Below, in pieces: positions 16,437 to 25,604 of a DNA stretch of 64,000 nucleotides. The stretch comes from Arenibacter sp. F20364 (GTDB lineage Bacteria; Bacteroidota; Bacteroidia; Flavobacteriales; Flavobacteriaceae): NCBI RefSeq assembly GCF_023015905.1, contig NZ_JALKBD010000007.1, positions 124,001-188,000 on the forward strand. Direction: 5' to 3'. Made by a program: the position numbers and the translations under genes. How positions within the stretch are numbered: the stretch's first letter is position 1; each line of letters begins with the position of its first letter. Under the pieces are notes generated by a model. The model was not told the DNA's origin. It made no database searches and saw only the letters and a program-made list of their open reading frames with translations.

Positions 16437-16700
16437 ATGAAAATATCGGTTTGGGACACTTATGTGACCCGCAAAGACGGCACAATCATGCATTTCGATA
16501 TACTTGTACCCAATAATTTGGAGGACGAGCATACTATTTTTAATTATGGACGTGAATTCCTAACCGGCAAACCTTTCAATACTAAAGGAATATCATCCAC
16601 GCAATGTTCCTTCTGCCATATGGAGCAGGCCAACGATGCCATATCGGCAGCCATAAATAAGAGGGGATACTATATTATCGAAATGGAAAATTGCCAATAA
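16437..16700 (+). CDS. DUF2024 family protein
   Basis: 87 residues. MKISVWDTYVTRKDGTIMHFDILVP and the central GREFL segment fit the DUF2024 family. A CSFCH motif at 57-61 plus a Cys at 86 suggest metal or redox chemistry. Function of the family is unknown to me. It lies 61 bases after the thioredoxin-like gene, with its own operator-like site between. Confidence 0.8.
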   Translation: MKISVWDTYVTRKDGTIMHFDILVPNNLEDEHTIFNYGREFLTGKPFNTKGISSTQCSFCHMEQANDAISAAINKRGYYIIEMENCQ

Positions 16701-16702
16701 TT

Positions 16703-16718
16703 TAATAAGGATTACTAA
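16703..16718. promoter_or_regulatory. Operator-like site 3 (thiol/MarR module)
   Basis: TAATAAGGATTACTAA; its reverse complement TTAGTAATCCTTATTA matches site 1 at 14 of 16 positions. It overlaps the -7 box TAACTTTG (16716-16723) of the MarR gene, the layout expected for autorepression. Confidence 0.6.
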
Positions 16719-16754
16719 CTTTGCCTGTCGGACAATCCCCGGCAGGCTTTTTAT

Positions 16755-17366
16755 ATGGACAAAAGTATTTTCAACCCAAACCACCAAGAATCGGATGTTT
16801 CCAGCAAAATTGTTGCCGGTCTGGAACGCATTTCGGAAGCATTCAAAGTCTTGCTTTGGGATAAGGCCAAACTATTAGGCTTGAGTCCTATTCAAATCCA
16901 GATCTTAATTTTTATTGCTTACCACAAAACCGAATTCTGTAATGTAAGTCACTTGGCCAAGGAATTCAATATTACCAAGCCAACCATTAGCGACGCCATT
17001 AGGGCGTTGGACAAAAAGGGACTAATTACCAAAGAATTTTCCTCCCGTGATAGTAGAAGCTATTCCATAGGATTGTCATTAACCGGAAAGGATATTGTAG
17101 TACAAACATCCGATTTTGCCAATCCCTTACAAGCTCAATTGAAATCTGTTGATCAGCGGGACCTGGAACTCCTGTTTGGCACTTTGAGCAAGCTTATTTA
17201 TCAACTGAACAGGAGCGGAATTCTATCGGTACAGCGCACCTGTTACGGCTGTAAATTCTATAGCCAAAAAGAAACCGAGCATTATTGCAATTTGCTGGAC
17301 AAAGAATTATTGAATACCGATATCCGTTTGGACTGTCCAGAATTTGAAGTAAGACACGCTCAATAA
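16755..17366 (+). CDS. MarR-family regulator with C-terminal four-cysteine domain
   Basis: 203 residues. Residues about 30-125 form the MarR winged helix (LSPIQIQILIFIAYH, VSHLAKEFNITKPTISDAIRALDKKGLI, then the wing FSSRDSRSYSIGLSLTGK). Residues 160-197 add four Cys at 163, 166, 178 and 194 (C-x2-C-x11-C-x15-C, ending DCPEF), a pattern able to hold a zinc or an iron-sulfur cluster. So this is probably a metal- or redox-responsive repressor. Its own promoter and the two preceding genes carry matching operator-like sites, suggesting autoregulation and a three-gene local regulon. Confidence 0.88.
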   Translation: MDKSIFNPNHQESDVSSKIVAGLERISEAFKVLLWDKAKLLGLSPIQIQILIFIAYHKTEFCNVSHLAKEFNITKPTISDAIRALDKKGLITKEFSSRDSRSYSIGLSLTGKDIVVQTSDFANPLQAQLKSVDQRDLELLFGTLSKLIYQLNRSGILSVQRTCYGCKFYSQKETEHYCNLLDKELLNTDIRLDCPEFEVRHAQ

Positions 17367-17550
17367 AGCCCATAGGACAACTCAGCTGTCCATATCCGAG
17401 AACTGTTTTTCACTAAAGTCGCATCCGCCGTATAACTTTCACCTTCAATCTTGGGAGAGTTATTAAGTTTTTGGATATTTACCACATCAATATTACATGT
17501 AAACAGCTAAACCAAACCTAAGATCACTTAAGGCTTATAACAAATAGAAC

Positions 17551-19923
17551 ATGAAAAACAATTGGCTGCTCTACGGGGCATTTCTACTATCCCTTTCCAT
17601 CAGTTTTGCCCAACACGGGAACAAATCCAGCTTATCCATAAAAAAAATAATGCAGGGCGATGACTTTGTAGGCCATCTTCCTTCAAATCCCCAATGGTCC
17701 TTGGACGGCCAGACCCTGTATTTTGATTGGAATCCAGAAAAAGCCCAAAACGATTCCCTTTATGCCTACCATTTAAAATCGGCCAAGACTATAAAAACCG
17801 ATTTTGAGACCTCCTACTCCCTACCCAGTACCAATGGTGTTTATAACCCGGATAGATCACTAAAAGTATATTCCAAAAGAGGCGACATATTTCTTTTAAA
17901 TCTTAAGACCCGAGGCCTAATCCCAATAACCCAGACCGAAGAATACGAAAGTGCTCCCCATTTTACCGATAATGGTACCAAGATAGCCTACCGACAGGGC
18001 AAAAATCTATTTACTTGGGATATAGCCAATGGTAGTACGGTACAACTCACCAAAATTAAATCGGCAAAATCAGAGGACGAAAAAAGTGCAAAAGACCAAT
18101 GGCTGTATGAAGATCAATTAGGACTATTTGAGGTACTGCGCGAACGTAAGAAAAAAAAGGACAATGCGGAGGAGATGAAAAAACGCTTTGAGGCCAAGGG
18201 TCCCATACCTTTAGACCCAGATGACAAATCAATATACAATCAACGGATAAGTCCAACAGGAAATTACATTACTTACTTAGCCACAAAATCGCCTACAAAT
18301 AAAGGTACCATTGTTCCACATTATGTTACCGAATCCGGATATACGGAGGATGAAAGCACAAGATCCAAGGTGGGCAACGAACCCTACGAATATGAAATGT
18401 TCGTTTATGACATTGCCAACAAAAAGGCCTATCCAGTGGTTTTGGACAGTCTGCAGGGGTTAGATTACGTACCTGAGTACACCAAGGACTATCCGGATAA
18501 AACTTATGAAAATAAAAACAGACTGGGCTATATTGATGGGCCACTTTGGAGCGAAGACGGGAAATATGCCTTGCTGGACATTAATAGCAACGACTATAAG
18601 GACCGATGGATAGTACTTCTGGATCCAAAAGATGGCAGTGTTTCTCTTTTGGACCATCAACATGACGAAGCTTGGATTGCCGGCCCGGGTATTGGAGGAT
18701 ACGACGGGGGTGAAAAGGGCTGGATGCCCGATGGAAAAAGTATCTGGTTCCAATCGGAAAAAACAGGCTATTCACATCTCTATGTTATAGATGTTTCTAC
18801 CAAAAAAATAAAGGCTTTGACCTCGGGTGAATTTGAAATCTACGACCCACGAATATCAAAGGATAAAAAACGTTGGTATTTTACAGCCAATAAAAACCAT
18901 CCAGGAGACCGACAATTTTATAGTATGCCCATTGGAGGTGGAAAACTGCGCCAGCTGACCCAGATGACCGGGTCCAATGAGGTTACCTTATCTCCTGACG
19001 AGCGCAAAATGGCCATTTTGCATTCGTACACCAACAAGCCCACAGAACTTTACATACAGGACAATCCCATTTGGGCAAGATCCACAGCAACGGCAAAACG
19101 CATAACCAATTCTACCACCAACGATTTTAACGCCTACGAATGGCGCGATCCCCAAATAATTACCTTTAAGGCCGAGGATGGCGAGGCAGTACACGCCCGC
19201 CTGTACAAGCCCAGTTCCGACGTAAAAAATAAGGCGGCCATTATTTTTGTCCATGGAGCCGGCTATTTACAGAACGCCCATAAATGGTGGAGCACCTATT
19301 TTAGGGAATATATGTTCCACAACCTCTTAGTGGACAATGGCTATACCGTCTTGGACATAGATTATAGGGGCAGTGCCGGTTACGGCAGGGACTGGCGTAC
19401 CGGAATTTACAGACATATGGGCGGAAAGGACTTGTCCGACCATGTGGATGGGGCTAAATATTTAATTGATGAACTCGCGATCGATCAGGATAAAATTGGC
19501 ATTTATGGAGGCTCCTATGGTGGATTTATCACCTTAATGGCAATGTTCAACGCCGCTGACACCTTTAAGGCGGGCGCCGCCATACGATCTGTGGGCGATT
19601 GGGCCGCTTACAGCCATGGTTATACAGCCCGTATCCTGAACACCCCGGTCACGGATAGCTTGGCTTACAGAAGAAGCTCCCCTATCTATTTTGCCGAAGG
19701 CTTAAAGGGCGATTTGTTGATCTTACATGGAATGATAGATGACAACGTACATTTTCAGGATATGGTGCGTCTCTCACAACGCCTGATCGAATTGGAAAAA
19801 CACAATTGGGAAATGGCGGTGTACCCTGTAGAACGCCATAGTTTTGTGGAGCCCAGTAGCTGGACAGATGAATACACCCGTATCTATAAACTATTCCAGG
19901 AAAGTTTACTGGACAAAAAGTAG
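17551..19923 (+). CDS. S9-family (DPP IV-like) prolyl peptidase, secreted
   Basis: 790 residues. Signal peptide at 1-20 (LLSLSISFAQ). Residues about 40-540 form a beta-propeller with repeated WSxDGK/DG motifs; residues 545-790 are the alpha/beta hydrolase domain. Catalytic triad visible: Ser655 in GGSYGG, Asp731 in DDNVHF, His763 in ERHSF; the Ser-Asp-His spacing matches DPP IV. It cleaves short peptides, often after Pro or Ala, in the periplasm. Monocistronic. Confidence 0.92.
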   Translation: MKNNWLLYGAFLLSLSISFAQHGNKSSLSIKKIMQGDDFVGHLPSNPQWSLDGQTLYFDWNPEKAQNDSLYAYHLKSAKTIKTDFETSYSLPSTNGVYNPDRSLKVYSKRGDIFLLNLKTRGLIPITQTEEYESAPHFTDNGTKIAYRQGKNLFTWDIANGSTVQLTKIKSAKSEDEKSAKDQWLYEDQLGLFEVLRERKKKKDNAEEMKKRFEAKGPIPLDPDDKSIYNQRISPTGNYITYLATKSPTNKGTIVPHYVTESGYTEDESTRSKVGNEPYEYEMFVYDIANKKAYPVVLDSLQGLDYVPEYTKDYPDKTYENKNRLGYIDGPLWSEDGKYALLDINSNDYKDRWIVLLDPKDGSVSLLDHQHDEAWIAGPGIGGYDGGEKGWMPDGKSIWFQSEKTGYSHLYVIDVSTKKIKALTSGEFEIYDPRISKDKKRWYFTANKNHPGDRQFYSMPIGGGKLRQLTQMTGSNEVTLSPDERKMAILHSYTNKPTELYIQDNPIWARSTATAKRITNSTTNDFNAYEWRDPQIITFKAEDGEAVHARLYKPSSDVKNKAAIIFVHGAGYLQNAHKWWSTYFREYMFHNLLVDNGYTVLDIDYRGSAGYGRDWRTGIYRHMGGKDLSDHVDGAKYLIDELAIDQDKIGIYGGSYGGFITLMAMFNAADTFKAGAAIRSVGDWAAYSHGYTARILNTPVTDSLAYRRSSPIYFAEGLKGDLLILHGMIDDNVHFQDMVRLSQRLIELEKHNWEMAVYPVERHSFVEPSSWTDEYTRIYKLFQESLLDKK

Positions 19924-20165
19924 TTAAATAGGACTTTTGCCTTCTAATGAGTTATCCCTAGAAATGGGCTAGCATATATGGCCAAGTAATACATTCTGCC
20001 ATAAGCTGTCCTATTGAGGAAACCTTACAAAATAGCCCACTTCAGCAAATTAGAGGAAGTTTAATATGAATTAAGTTTATAGGTTTTCAGTTTTAAGGAA
20101 TAACTTAAAAATCCACAACTTTTCTTTTGACTAAAATTAGCCTATTTTTATCAAAAATTAGCCCA

Positions 20166-21680
20166 ATGGACATCCAAGACAAATTCTTTGAACATATACA
20201 GAAAGGATACACCACAAAAGGAGACTTTATTACAATGGGGGCGGCCATGTTGAATGGCGAAACCATAACCAATGCCCATGTAAAGATACCTTTAAAAACA
20301 CTTAACAGACATGGTCTTATCGCCGGGGCAACAGGTACTGGTAAAACCAAGACCCTTCAGGTAATTGCCGAGAACTTGTCGGAAAAAGGAATTCCAGTAT
20401 TGCTTATGGACCTTAAAGGTGACCTAAGTGGTCTGGCACAACCCAGTCCAGGGCATGCAAAAATTGATGAACGGCACAACAAAATAGGTCTACCGTTTAC
20501 GCCTACGGCTTTCCCGGTGGAAATACTTTCGCTCTCCGAGCAGGACGGCGTAAAATTACGGGCCACGGTTTCTGAATTTGGTCCAGTACTTTTAAGCCGT
20601 ATTTTAGACCTTTCCAAAACACAGGAAGGTATTGTGGCCGTCGTTTTTAAATATTGCGATGATAACAAGCTACCGTTGCTGGACCTTAAGGACTTCAAAA
20701 AGGTGTTACAATACGCCACGGAGGAGGGCAAAAAAGAATTCTCCGAGTCCTATGGCCGAATATCCACCAGTTCTACGGGTACCATTCTAAGAAAAGTAAT
20801 AGAACTGGAACAGCAAGGTGCCGAACTATTCTTCGGGGAAAAATCCTTTGATGTAGAGGATCTTACCCGTATAGACGAAAATGGTAGAGGTTACATCAAC
20901 ATTATTCGCTTGACCGATATACAGGACCGTCCAAAATTGTTTTCCACCTTCATGCTCAGCCTCTTGGCAGAAATTTACGATATTTTTCCAGAGCAAGGCG
21001 ATACGGGGAGACCAGAATTGGTCCTTTTTATAGATGAAGCCCACCTTATTTTCAATGAGGCCTCAAAGGCGCTACTAAATCAAATAGAGAGCATTGTAAA
21101 ACTAATACGCTCCAAAGGAATCGGTTTATATTTTGTAACCCAAAACCCTACCGATGTTCCAGATGCCGTATTATCCCAATTGGGATTAAAGGTGCAGCAT
21201 GCCTTACGTGCATTTACCGCAAAGGACAGGAAAGCCATAAAGCTAACCGCAGAAAATTATCCCATTTCAGAATATTACGACACCAAGGAAGTCTTAACGT
21301 CCTTGGGAATTGGGGAGGCTCTGATCTCGGCCCTGGATGAAAAAGGAAGGCCAACCCCTCTTGCTGCCACCATGTTAAGGGCCCCAATGAGCCGAATGGA
21401 CGTGCTAACGGACAGTGAACTAAAGGAGGTGATAGGCAGTTCAAAATTGGTTAGAAAATACAACGAAACCATTGACAGGGAAAGTGCCTACGAGATGCTT
21501 AACGTTAAGATAGAAAGGGCAGAGAAACTGGCCGAAGAAGAAAAGGCCTCTTCCAGTAGAAAATCAACCCGATCAACTACCAGAAGAACCAGTACCCGCC
21601 AAAACCCCGTAATAAAAGTACTGACCAGCGCAACTTTTATCAGGGGCGTATTGGGCGTATTAAAGAAAGTTATGCGATAG
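20166..21680 (+). CDS. HerA-like ATPase/helicase (DUF853 family)
   Basis: The start at 20166 (MDIQDKFF) is chosen over 20127, which adds 13 residues not typical of the family. 504 residues of the HerA/FtsK ATPase superfamily: Walker A GATGTGKT near residue 55, the LMDLKGDLSGLA motif, Walker B LFIDEAH and the sensor-like VTQNPTDVPDAVLSQLG. A basic Ser/Arg-rich linker near the C-terminus (SSRKSTRSTTRRTSTR) may contact DNA. DUF853 proteins are usually encoded alone, without NurA nuclease, as here. Role in DNA processing is inferred from family. Confidence 0.88.
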   Translation: MDIQDKFFEHIQKGYTTKGDFITMGAAMLNGETITNAHVKIPLKTLNRHGLIAGATGTGKTKTLQVIAENLSEKGIPVLLMDLKGDLSGLAQPSPGHAKIDERHNKIGLPFTPTAFPVEILSLSEQDGVKLRATVSEFGPVLLSRILDLSKTQEGIVAVVFKYCDDNKLPLLDLKDFKKVLQYATEEGKKEFSESYGRISTSSTGTILRKVIELEQQGAELFFGEKSFDVEDLTRIDENGRGYINIIRLTDIQDRPKLFSTFMLSLLAEIYDIFPEQGDTGRPELVLFIDEAHLIFNEASKALLNQIESIVKLIRSKGIGLYFVTQNPTDVPDAVLSQLGLKVQHALRAFTAKDRKAIKLTAENYPISEYYDTKEVLTSLGIGEALISALDEKGRPTPLAATMLRAPMSRMDVLTDSELKEVIGSSKLVRKYNETIDRESAYEMLNVKIERAEKLAEEEKASSSRKSTRSTTRRTSTRQNPVIKVLTSATFIRGVLGVLKKVMR

Positions 21681-21743
21681 TCCCAGGATTATTGAAAAAC
21701 AAAAACCCATAAAAATATAATACGAATACCTTTTAATTATAAA

Positions 21744-22289
21744 ATGATAAGAAAATCGATTTTTGTCCTAGCGCTAAGCTCGCTACTCTTTATTCAATGT
21801 AACACCAATACAGATTTTGTGATTGCCAAAGATCAGGTAGGCAAACTGCATAAATCCAATACCATTGATGAAATTGAAACCATATTTGCCAGTGATTCCA
21901 TAGTAAGTGATACGGCAATTACCAGGATTGGCACCCCTGCAAAAAAAATTAGTATCTATGAAAAAGGAGGCAAACAATTGCTGACCCTTTCCCCCAATAC
22001 CGATAGTATTCCAAGTATTGAGATCATACGTATTTATGACCCCAGGTTTGTTACCGAAAAGGGAGTTGGGCTCAATAGCACCTTTAAAGATATTAAGGAC
22101 AAGCACGCCATCAAAAAAATTATAACCGCCCTTAATAATGTAGTCATCTTCCTAAAAGACTCTGATGCCTACTTCACCATAGCCAAGACCGAACTTCCCA
22201 GTAATTTGCAATACGGCAATAGCGATATTGAAGCTGTACAGATACCGGACAAGGCAAAAATAAAATACATGATGGTGGGCTGGGAATAG
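21744..22289 (+). CDS. Lipoprotein of unknown function
   Basis: 181 residues with an N-terminal lipoprotein signal ending in a lipobox (LLFIQC, Cys19). The mature part is alpha/beta with a repeated DSIxSDTAIT-like element and a segment (KGVGLNSTFKDIKDKHAI) suggestive of a substrate- or ligand-binding fold shared by small Flavobacteriaceae lipoproteins. No enzyme motif. It is followed 13 bases later by a hydrolase gene, so the two may be co-transcribed. Confidence 0.75.
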   Translation: MIRKSIFVLALSSLLFIQCNTNTDFVIAKDQVGKLHKSNTIDEIETIFASDSIVSDTAITRIGTPAKKISIYEKGGKQLLTLSPNTDSIPSIEIIRIYDPRFVTEKGVGLNSTFKDIKDKHAIKKIITALNNVVIFLKDSDAYFTIAKTELPSNLQYGNSDIEAVQIPDKAKIKYMMVGWE

Positions 22290-22302
22290 CCATATCTATC
22301 CT

Positions 22303-23142
22303 ATGCAAAAATTTTTATACCACGTTCTAGCACGATCCTACGGTGCCTACTTTAATTCCACCGCTCTCTTCTCCGAAAAAGAAGCGGGAAAAAAAGCGTT
22401 CAAACTTTTTAGCACCCCAAGAAAAGGCAGGGTTTTACCCCTTCAGGAAGAATACTTAAAAATGTTCTTGGGGAAAAAGATATTTGTAAAAAACACAGGC
22501 CTACAGACCTATGAATGGCCGGGAAGCAAGGAAACCGTTCTCTTGCTGCACGGTTGGGAAAGCAACGCCTTTAGGTGGCGGAATCTCATAGAAAAATTAC
22601 AGGAAAGGGAATTCAACATCATTGCCTTTGATGCACCAGGTCACGGATATTCTGAAGGCACAAGTTTAAATGTAGTCACCTATGCAGAGCATGCCCAACA
22701 CCTCATCGAATTATATAGTCCTAAATATATTATTGGTCATTCCATGGGCGGATTGGCCACTATACACAACCAATATCAAAACCCGAATACTTCCATTGAA
22801 AAAATTGTGACTCTGGGCGCACCGGCAGAACTTGCGGAGTTAATGGAGCATTACCAGAACCTTTTGAAGTTTAACAAAAAAGTTTTACAGGGGCTGGACA
22901 AGCATATATATGAACACTTTAAATTTAAAATAGACGACATATCCACTCCCAAATTTGCCAAGTCCATTTCCAAACCAGGGCTGATAATACATGATGAATG
23001 GGACCCGATAACTCCCTTTAGTGCCTCTTCCAGACTGCATGAAAACTGGAAAAATAGCAGGTTGATAAAAACCACTGGTCTTGGCCACTCCTTACATCAA
23101 GAAGACCTATACCGTGAAATCGCAGATTTTTTAAAGTCGTAA
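22303..23142 (+). CDS. Alpha/beta hydrolase
   Basis: 279 residues. Features: oxyanion-side LLLHGWESNAFRWR, nucleophile elbow GHSMGG, acid region HDEWDPITPF and the C-terminal GLGHSL His. A typical cytoplasmic alpha/beta hydrolase; the substrate (ester, thioester or epoxide) cannot be read from sequence. Probably in one unit with the preceding lipoprotein gene. Confidence 0.88.
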   Translation: MQKFLYHVLARSYGAYFNSTALFSEKEAGKKAFKLFSTPRKGRVLPLQEEYLKMFLGKKIFVKNTGLQTYEWPGSKETVLLLHGWESNAFRWRNLIEKLQEREFNIIAFDAPGHGYSEGTSLNVVTYAEHAQHLIELYSPKYIIGHSMGGLATIHNQYQNPNTSIEKIVTLGAPAELAELMEHYQNLLKFNKKVLQGLDKHIYEHFKFKIDDISTPKFAKSISKPGLIIHDEWDPITPFSASSRLHENWKNSRLIKTTGLGHSLHQEDLYREIADFLKS

Positions 23143-23244
23143 TATCTTCTACAATTTTTACTCCAACCCAATATACTCCTTTAAAAATGCCTATTTTTAT
23201 CCGTAAGGGCTTGACCCTAATTCTGAAAATTAACACTTTAAAAT

Positions 23245-23670
23245 ATGTCTCAAATAACACCCTTCCATATCGCCATCCCCGTTCATAATTTGGCTGAATG
23301 CCGTACCTTTTATGGAGAGATATTAAATTGCGAAGAAGGAAGAAGCAGTGACCATTGGGTAGATTTCAATCTGTTCGGTCACCAATTGGTAATTCATTAC
23401 AAACCCAAGGAACAGGAAGAAGAGTTGCATGTTAACCCTGTAGATGGCAAGGATGTTCCCGTACCACATTACGGGGTAGTCCTTCCCTGGGACACCTTTA
23501 AAACCTTTTCGGAAGAACTTATTGCCAAAGGGGTCGACTTTGTTATTGAGCCTTATATCCGTTTTAAGGGAGAAGTTGGGGAACAAGCTACTATGTTCTT
23601 TATGGACCCAGCAGGAAATGCCTTGGAATTCAAGGCCTTTAAGGATATGGGACAATTATTCGCAAAATAA
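23245..23670 (+). CDS. VOC-family (glyoxalase-like) protein
   Basis: 141 residues with two beta-alpha-beta-beta-beta modules. Candidate metal ligands: His in [12 protein letters not shown], His in HYGVVL and Glu in ALEFKAF. The GNALEFKAF ending is typical of the dioxygenase/glyoxalase superfamily. Substrate unknown. Convergent with the TIM-barrel gene; the shared hairpin at 23713 ends both. Confidence 0.88.
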   Translation: MSQITPFHIAIPVHNLAECRTFYGEILNCEEGRSSDHWVDFNLFGHQLVIHYKPKEQEEELHVNPVDGKDVPVPHYGVVLPWDTFKTFSEELIAKGVDFVIEPYIRFKGEVGEQATMFFMDPAGNALEFKAFKDMGQLFAK

Positions 23671-23712
23671 GTATTCCCATACCCATAAACTTATATTATT
23701 CTAATCTTTGGT

Positions 23713-23745
23713 GTTCATAAAAACCTTTACAGGTTTTTCATGAAC
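23713..23745. terminator. Bidirectional terminator between convergent genes
   Basis: Stem AAAAACCT/AGGTTTTT with loop TTAC, extended outward by GTTCAT/ATGAAC. The minus-strand gene's stop codon lies inside it. A and T runs are built into the stem, so it could work in both directions. Confidence 0.75.
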
Positions 23746-24563
23746 TTCATATTGTGGGTCATACTCTCAAAAGGGGTACTGGCATATTCCTCCTGCTCTA
23801 TAAATATGTACTTTAAACCAGATTCCTTCTTGTACTGCAGCATTTGGGCAATATTTAGACCGCCTTTTCCAAACTCGGTGCTTTCCTTTTTCGTCATGTC
23901 CATATCCTTCAAATGCCATAACGGAAATCTGCCCTCATATCTTTTAAAATAATCCAAAGGATCCTTTCCTGCTACAACTACCCACCCTAGGTCAAGTTCC
24001 ATATGCACAAGGTCTGCTTGGGTGTTGCTCAATAGAATGTCGTAAAACACCTCCCCGTTTTCGGATTCAAATTCATATTCATGATTGTGGTATCCGAACT
24101 TAATGTTTCTACTCTTGCATTCTTCCCCAGCCTTATTGAAGGCCTCGGCCACTGCCTTATAATTATCGGCTGTTTGTCCCTCGGTAGGCATGGAGGAACA
24201 AATTAGATATTCCTGTCCGGACTCTGCGGCCTGATCCATTGTCTCCTTCCAGTGTTCGTCCAAGGCAACATGCCCACTCCTGAGGGTCATACCGAGATCT
24301 TCACAAACGTTTTTCATTTCCTTTGGTGCCAACCCGTAATAAAGTCCCTCGGTACTTCTTGCCGATTCAATTTGCTTAATTCCCAAGGCTGCTATTCTCT
24401 TTAAAGTACCCACGCCATCTTCCAACATTTCCTTGCGAAAGGTATACAGTTGTACCCCTAAATTCTTTTGGGGATTCTTATAGGGCAAGGTAAACGATGG
24501 CAGCAATACCACTCCTGCCGCCAACATGCCCGACTGGACCAAAAAATCTTTTCTTGTTGTCAT
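23727..24563 (-). CDS. TIM-barrel sugar isomerase/epimerase-like protein, exported
   Basis: 278 residues with a short export signal (RKDFLVQSGMLAAGVVLLPSF; only one Arg precedes the helix, so Sec or non-canonical Tat). The rest is an AP-endonuclease-2/xylose-isomerase-like TIM barrel: GVQLYTFRKEM, GYHNHEYEF (metal His/Glu), MELDLGWVVVAG and LWHLKDMD. Such proteins act as epimerases or as eliminases on keto-sugars alongside Gfo/Idh and DUF1080 proteins. 17 bases downstream of the aldo/keto reductase gene, so probably co-transcribed. Confidence 0.88.
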   Translation of the reverse strand: MTTRKDFLVQSGMLAAGVVLLPSFTLPYKNPQKNLGVQLYTFRKEMLEDGVGTLKRIAALGIKQIESARSTEGLYYGLAPKEMKNVCEDLGMTLRSGHVALDEHWKETMDQAAESGQEYLICSSMPTEGQTADNYKAVAEAFNKAGEECKSRNIKFGYHNHEYEFESENGEVFYDILLSNTQADLVHMELDLGWVVVAGKDPLDYFKRYEGRFPLWHLKDMDMTKKESTEFGKGGLNIAQMLQYKKESGLKYIFIEQEEYASTPFESMTHNMKFMKNL

Positions 24564-24580
24564 TTTATCTACACTTTATG

Positions 24581-25552
24581 TTACTGTGACCAAGAGGTGG
24601 GTTTTCTATCCCATCTATGCAACTTCAATTCTTGATATAACTCCTTGGGCAAACCTTTGCCATCACTTAAGGCCGTATTCATTAAAACGTTCCTTTCCTT
24701 CCGCATTCCAGGGATAATGGTACTTACCGTTTTGTTCATGGTAATAAATCGCAAAGCCATTTCCGCCATGGCCATACCTTCAGGAACCACCGGTCTCAGC
24801 AGATCTGCCTTTTCCGCACTTGCTATTAAATTCTCGGGAACAAAATATGTCCCTCTCCAATCCCCTTCCGGAAAGGTGGTCTCCTTGGTTATATTCCCCG
24901 TCAAGGTGCCTTCGTCAAAAGGAACCCTGGCAATGACAGCAATATCCAAAGCTGCACATAATGGAAAAAGAACATCCTCCGGAGCTTGATCAAAAATATT
25001 ATATATAACCTGTACCGCATCGAAGGCTCCTGTCTTAAGGGCCTTGATACCATTTTCTGGTTCCCAGCGATTTACACTTATACCCATGGCGGCTACCTTG
25101 CCCGACTTTTTTAAATCTTCCACCGCTCTTTGCCATTCTTCACGATCGGACCAACTGTCGTCCCAGGTATGGAACTGCATCAAATCTATTTGCTCCCTGC
25201 CTAAATTCTGAAGGGTCTTTTCGGTATAATCCACTATATGGGACGTAGGATAGGACTCCTCCAAACTATATTCCGGTTTTGCCGGCCATTTAAAATTTTT
25301 AGCTGGGATCTTACTGGCCGTATAAAGCTTTTTATTGGGAAACCTTCGCAGCAATTCGCCCAATAATTTTTCACTGTGCCCATGACCATAGGCCCAAGCG
25401 GTATCGAAAAAATTAACTCCGTTTTCCACAGCCAGATCCAACGACTTGGCAGACAATAGGTCGTCGGACTCGGTCCATCCCCCCATGCCCCACATTCCAT
25501 ATCCTATTTCACCTACATCCCACTGGGTTCTACCAAATTTTCTTATAATCAT
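24581..25552 (-). CDS. Aldo/keto reductase
   Basis: 323 residues, the usual AKR length. (beta/alpha)8 signatures: FFDTAWAYGHGHSEKLLGE (catalytic Asp and Tyr), the Lys in YTASKIP, and LMQFHTWDD (His). The cofactor end has STIIPGMRKERNVLMN. Cytoplasmic NAD(P)H-dependent reductase or dehydrogenase of sugars or aldehydes. It heads the pair with the TIM-barrel gene. Confidence 0.9.
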   Translation of the reverse strand: MIIRKFGRTQWDVGEIGYGMWGMGGWTESDDLLSAKSLDLAVENGVNFFDTAWAYGHGHSEKLLGELLRRFPNKKLYTASKIPAKNFKWPAKPEYSLEESYPTSHIVDYTEKTLQNLGREQIDLMQFHTWDDSWSDREEWQRAVEDLKKSGKVAAMGISVNRWEPENGIKALKTGAFDAVQVIYNIFDQAPEDVLFPLCAALDIAVIARVPFDEGTLTGNITKETTFPEGDWRGTYFVPENLIASAEKADLLRPVVPEGMAMAEMALRFITMNKTVSTIIPGMRKERNVLMNTALSDGKGLPKELYQELKLHRWDRKPTSWSQ

Positions 25553-25604
25553 ATTTAATCTTTAATACTTTCTTGCTATTAGGAATACTGGTAATCATTA
25601 TTGA

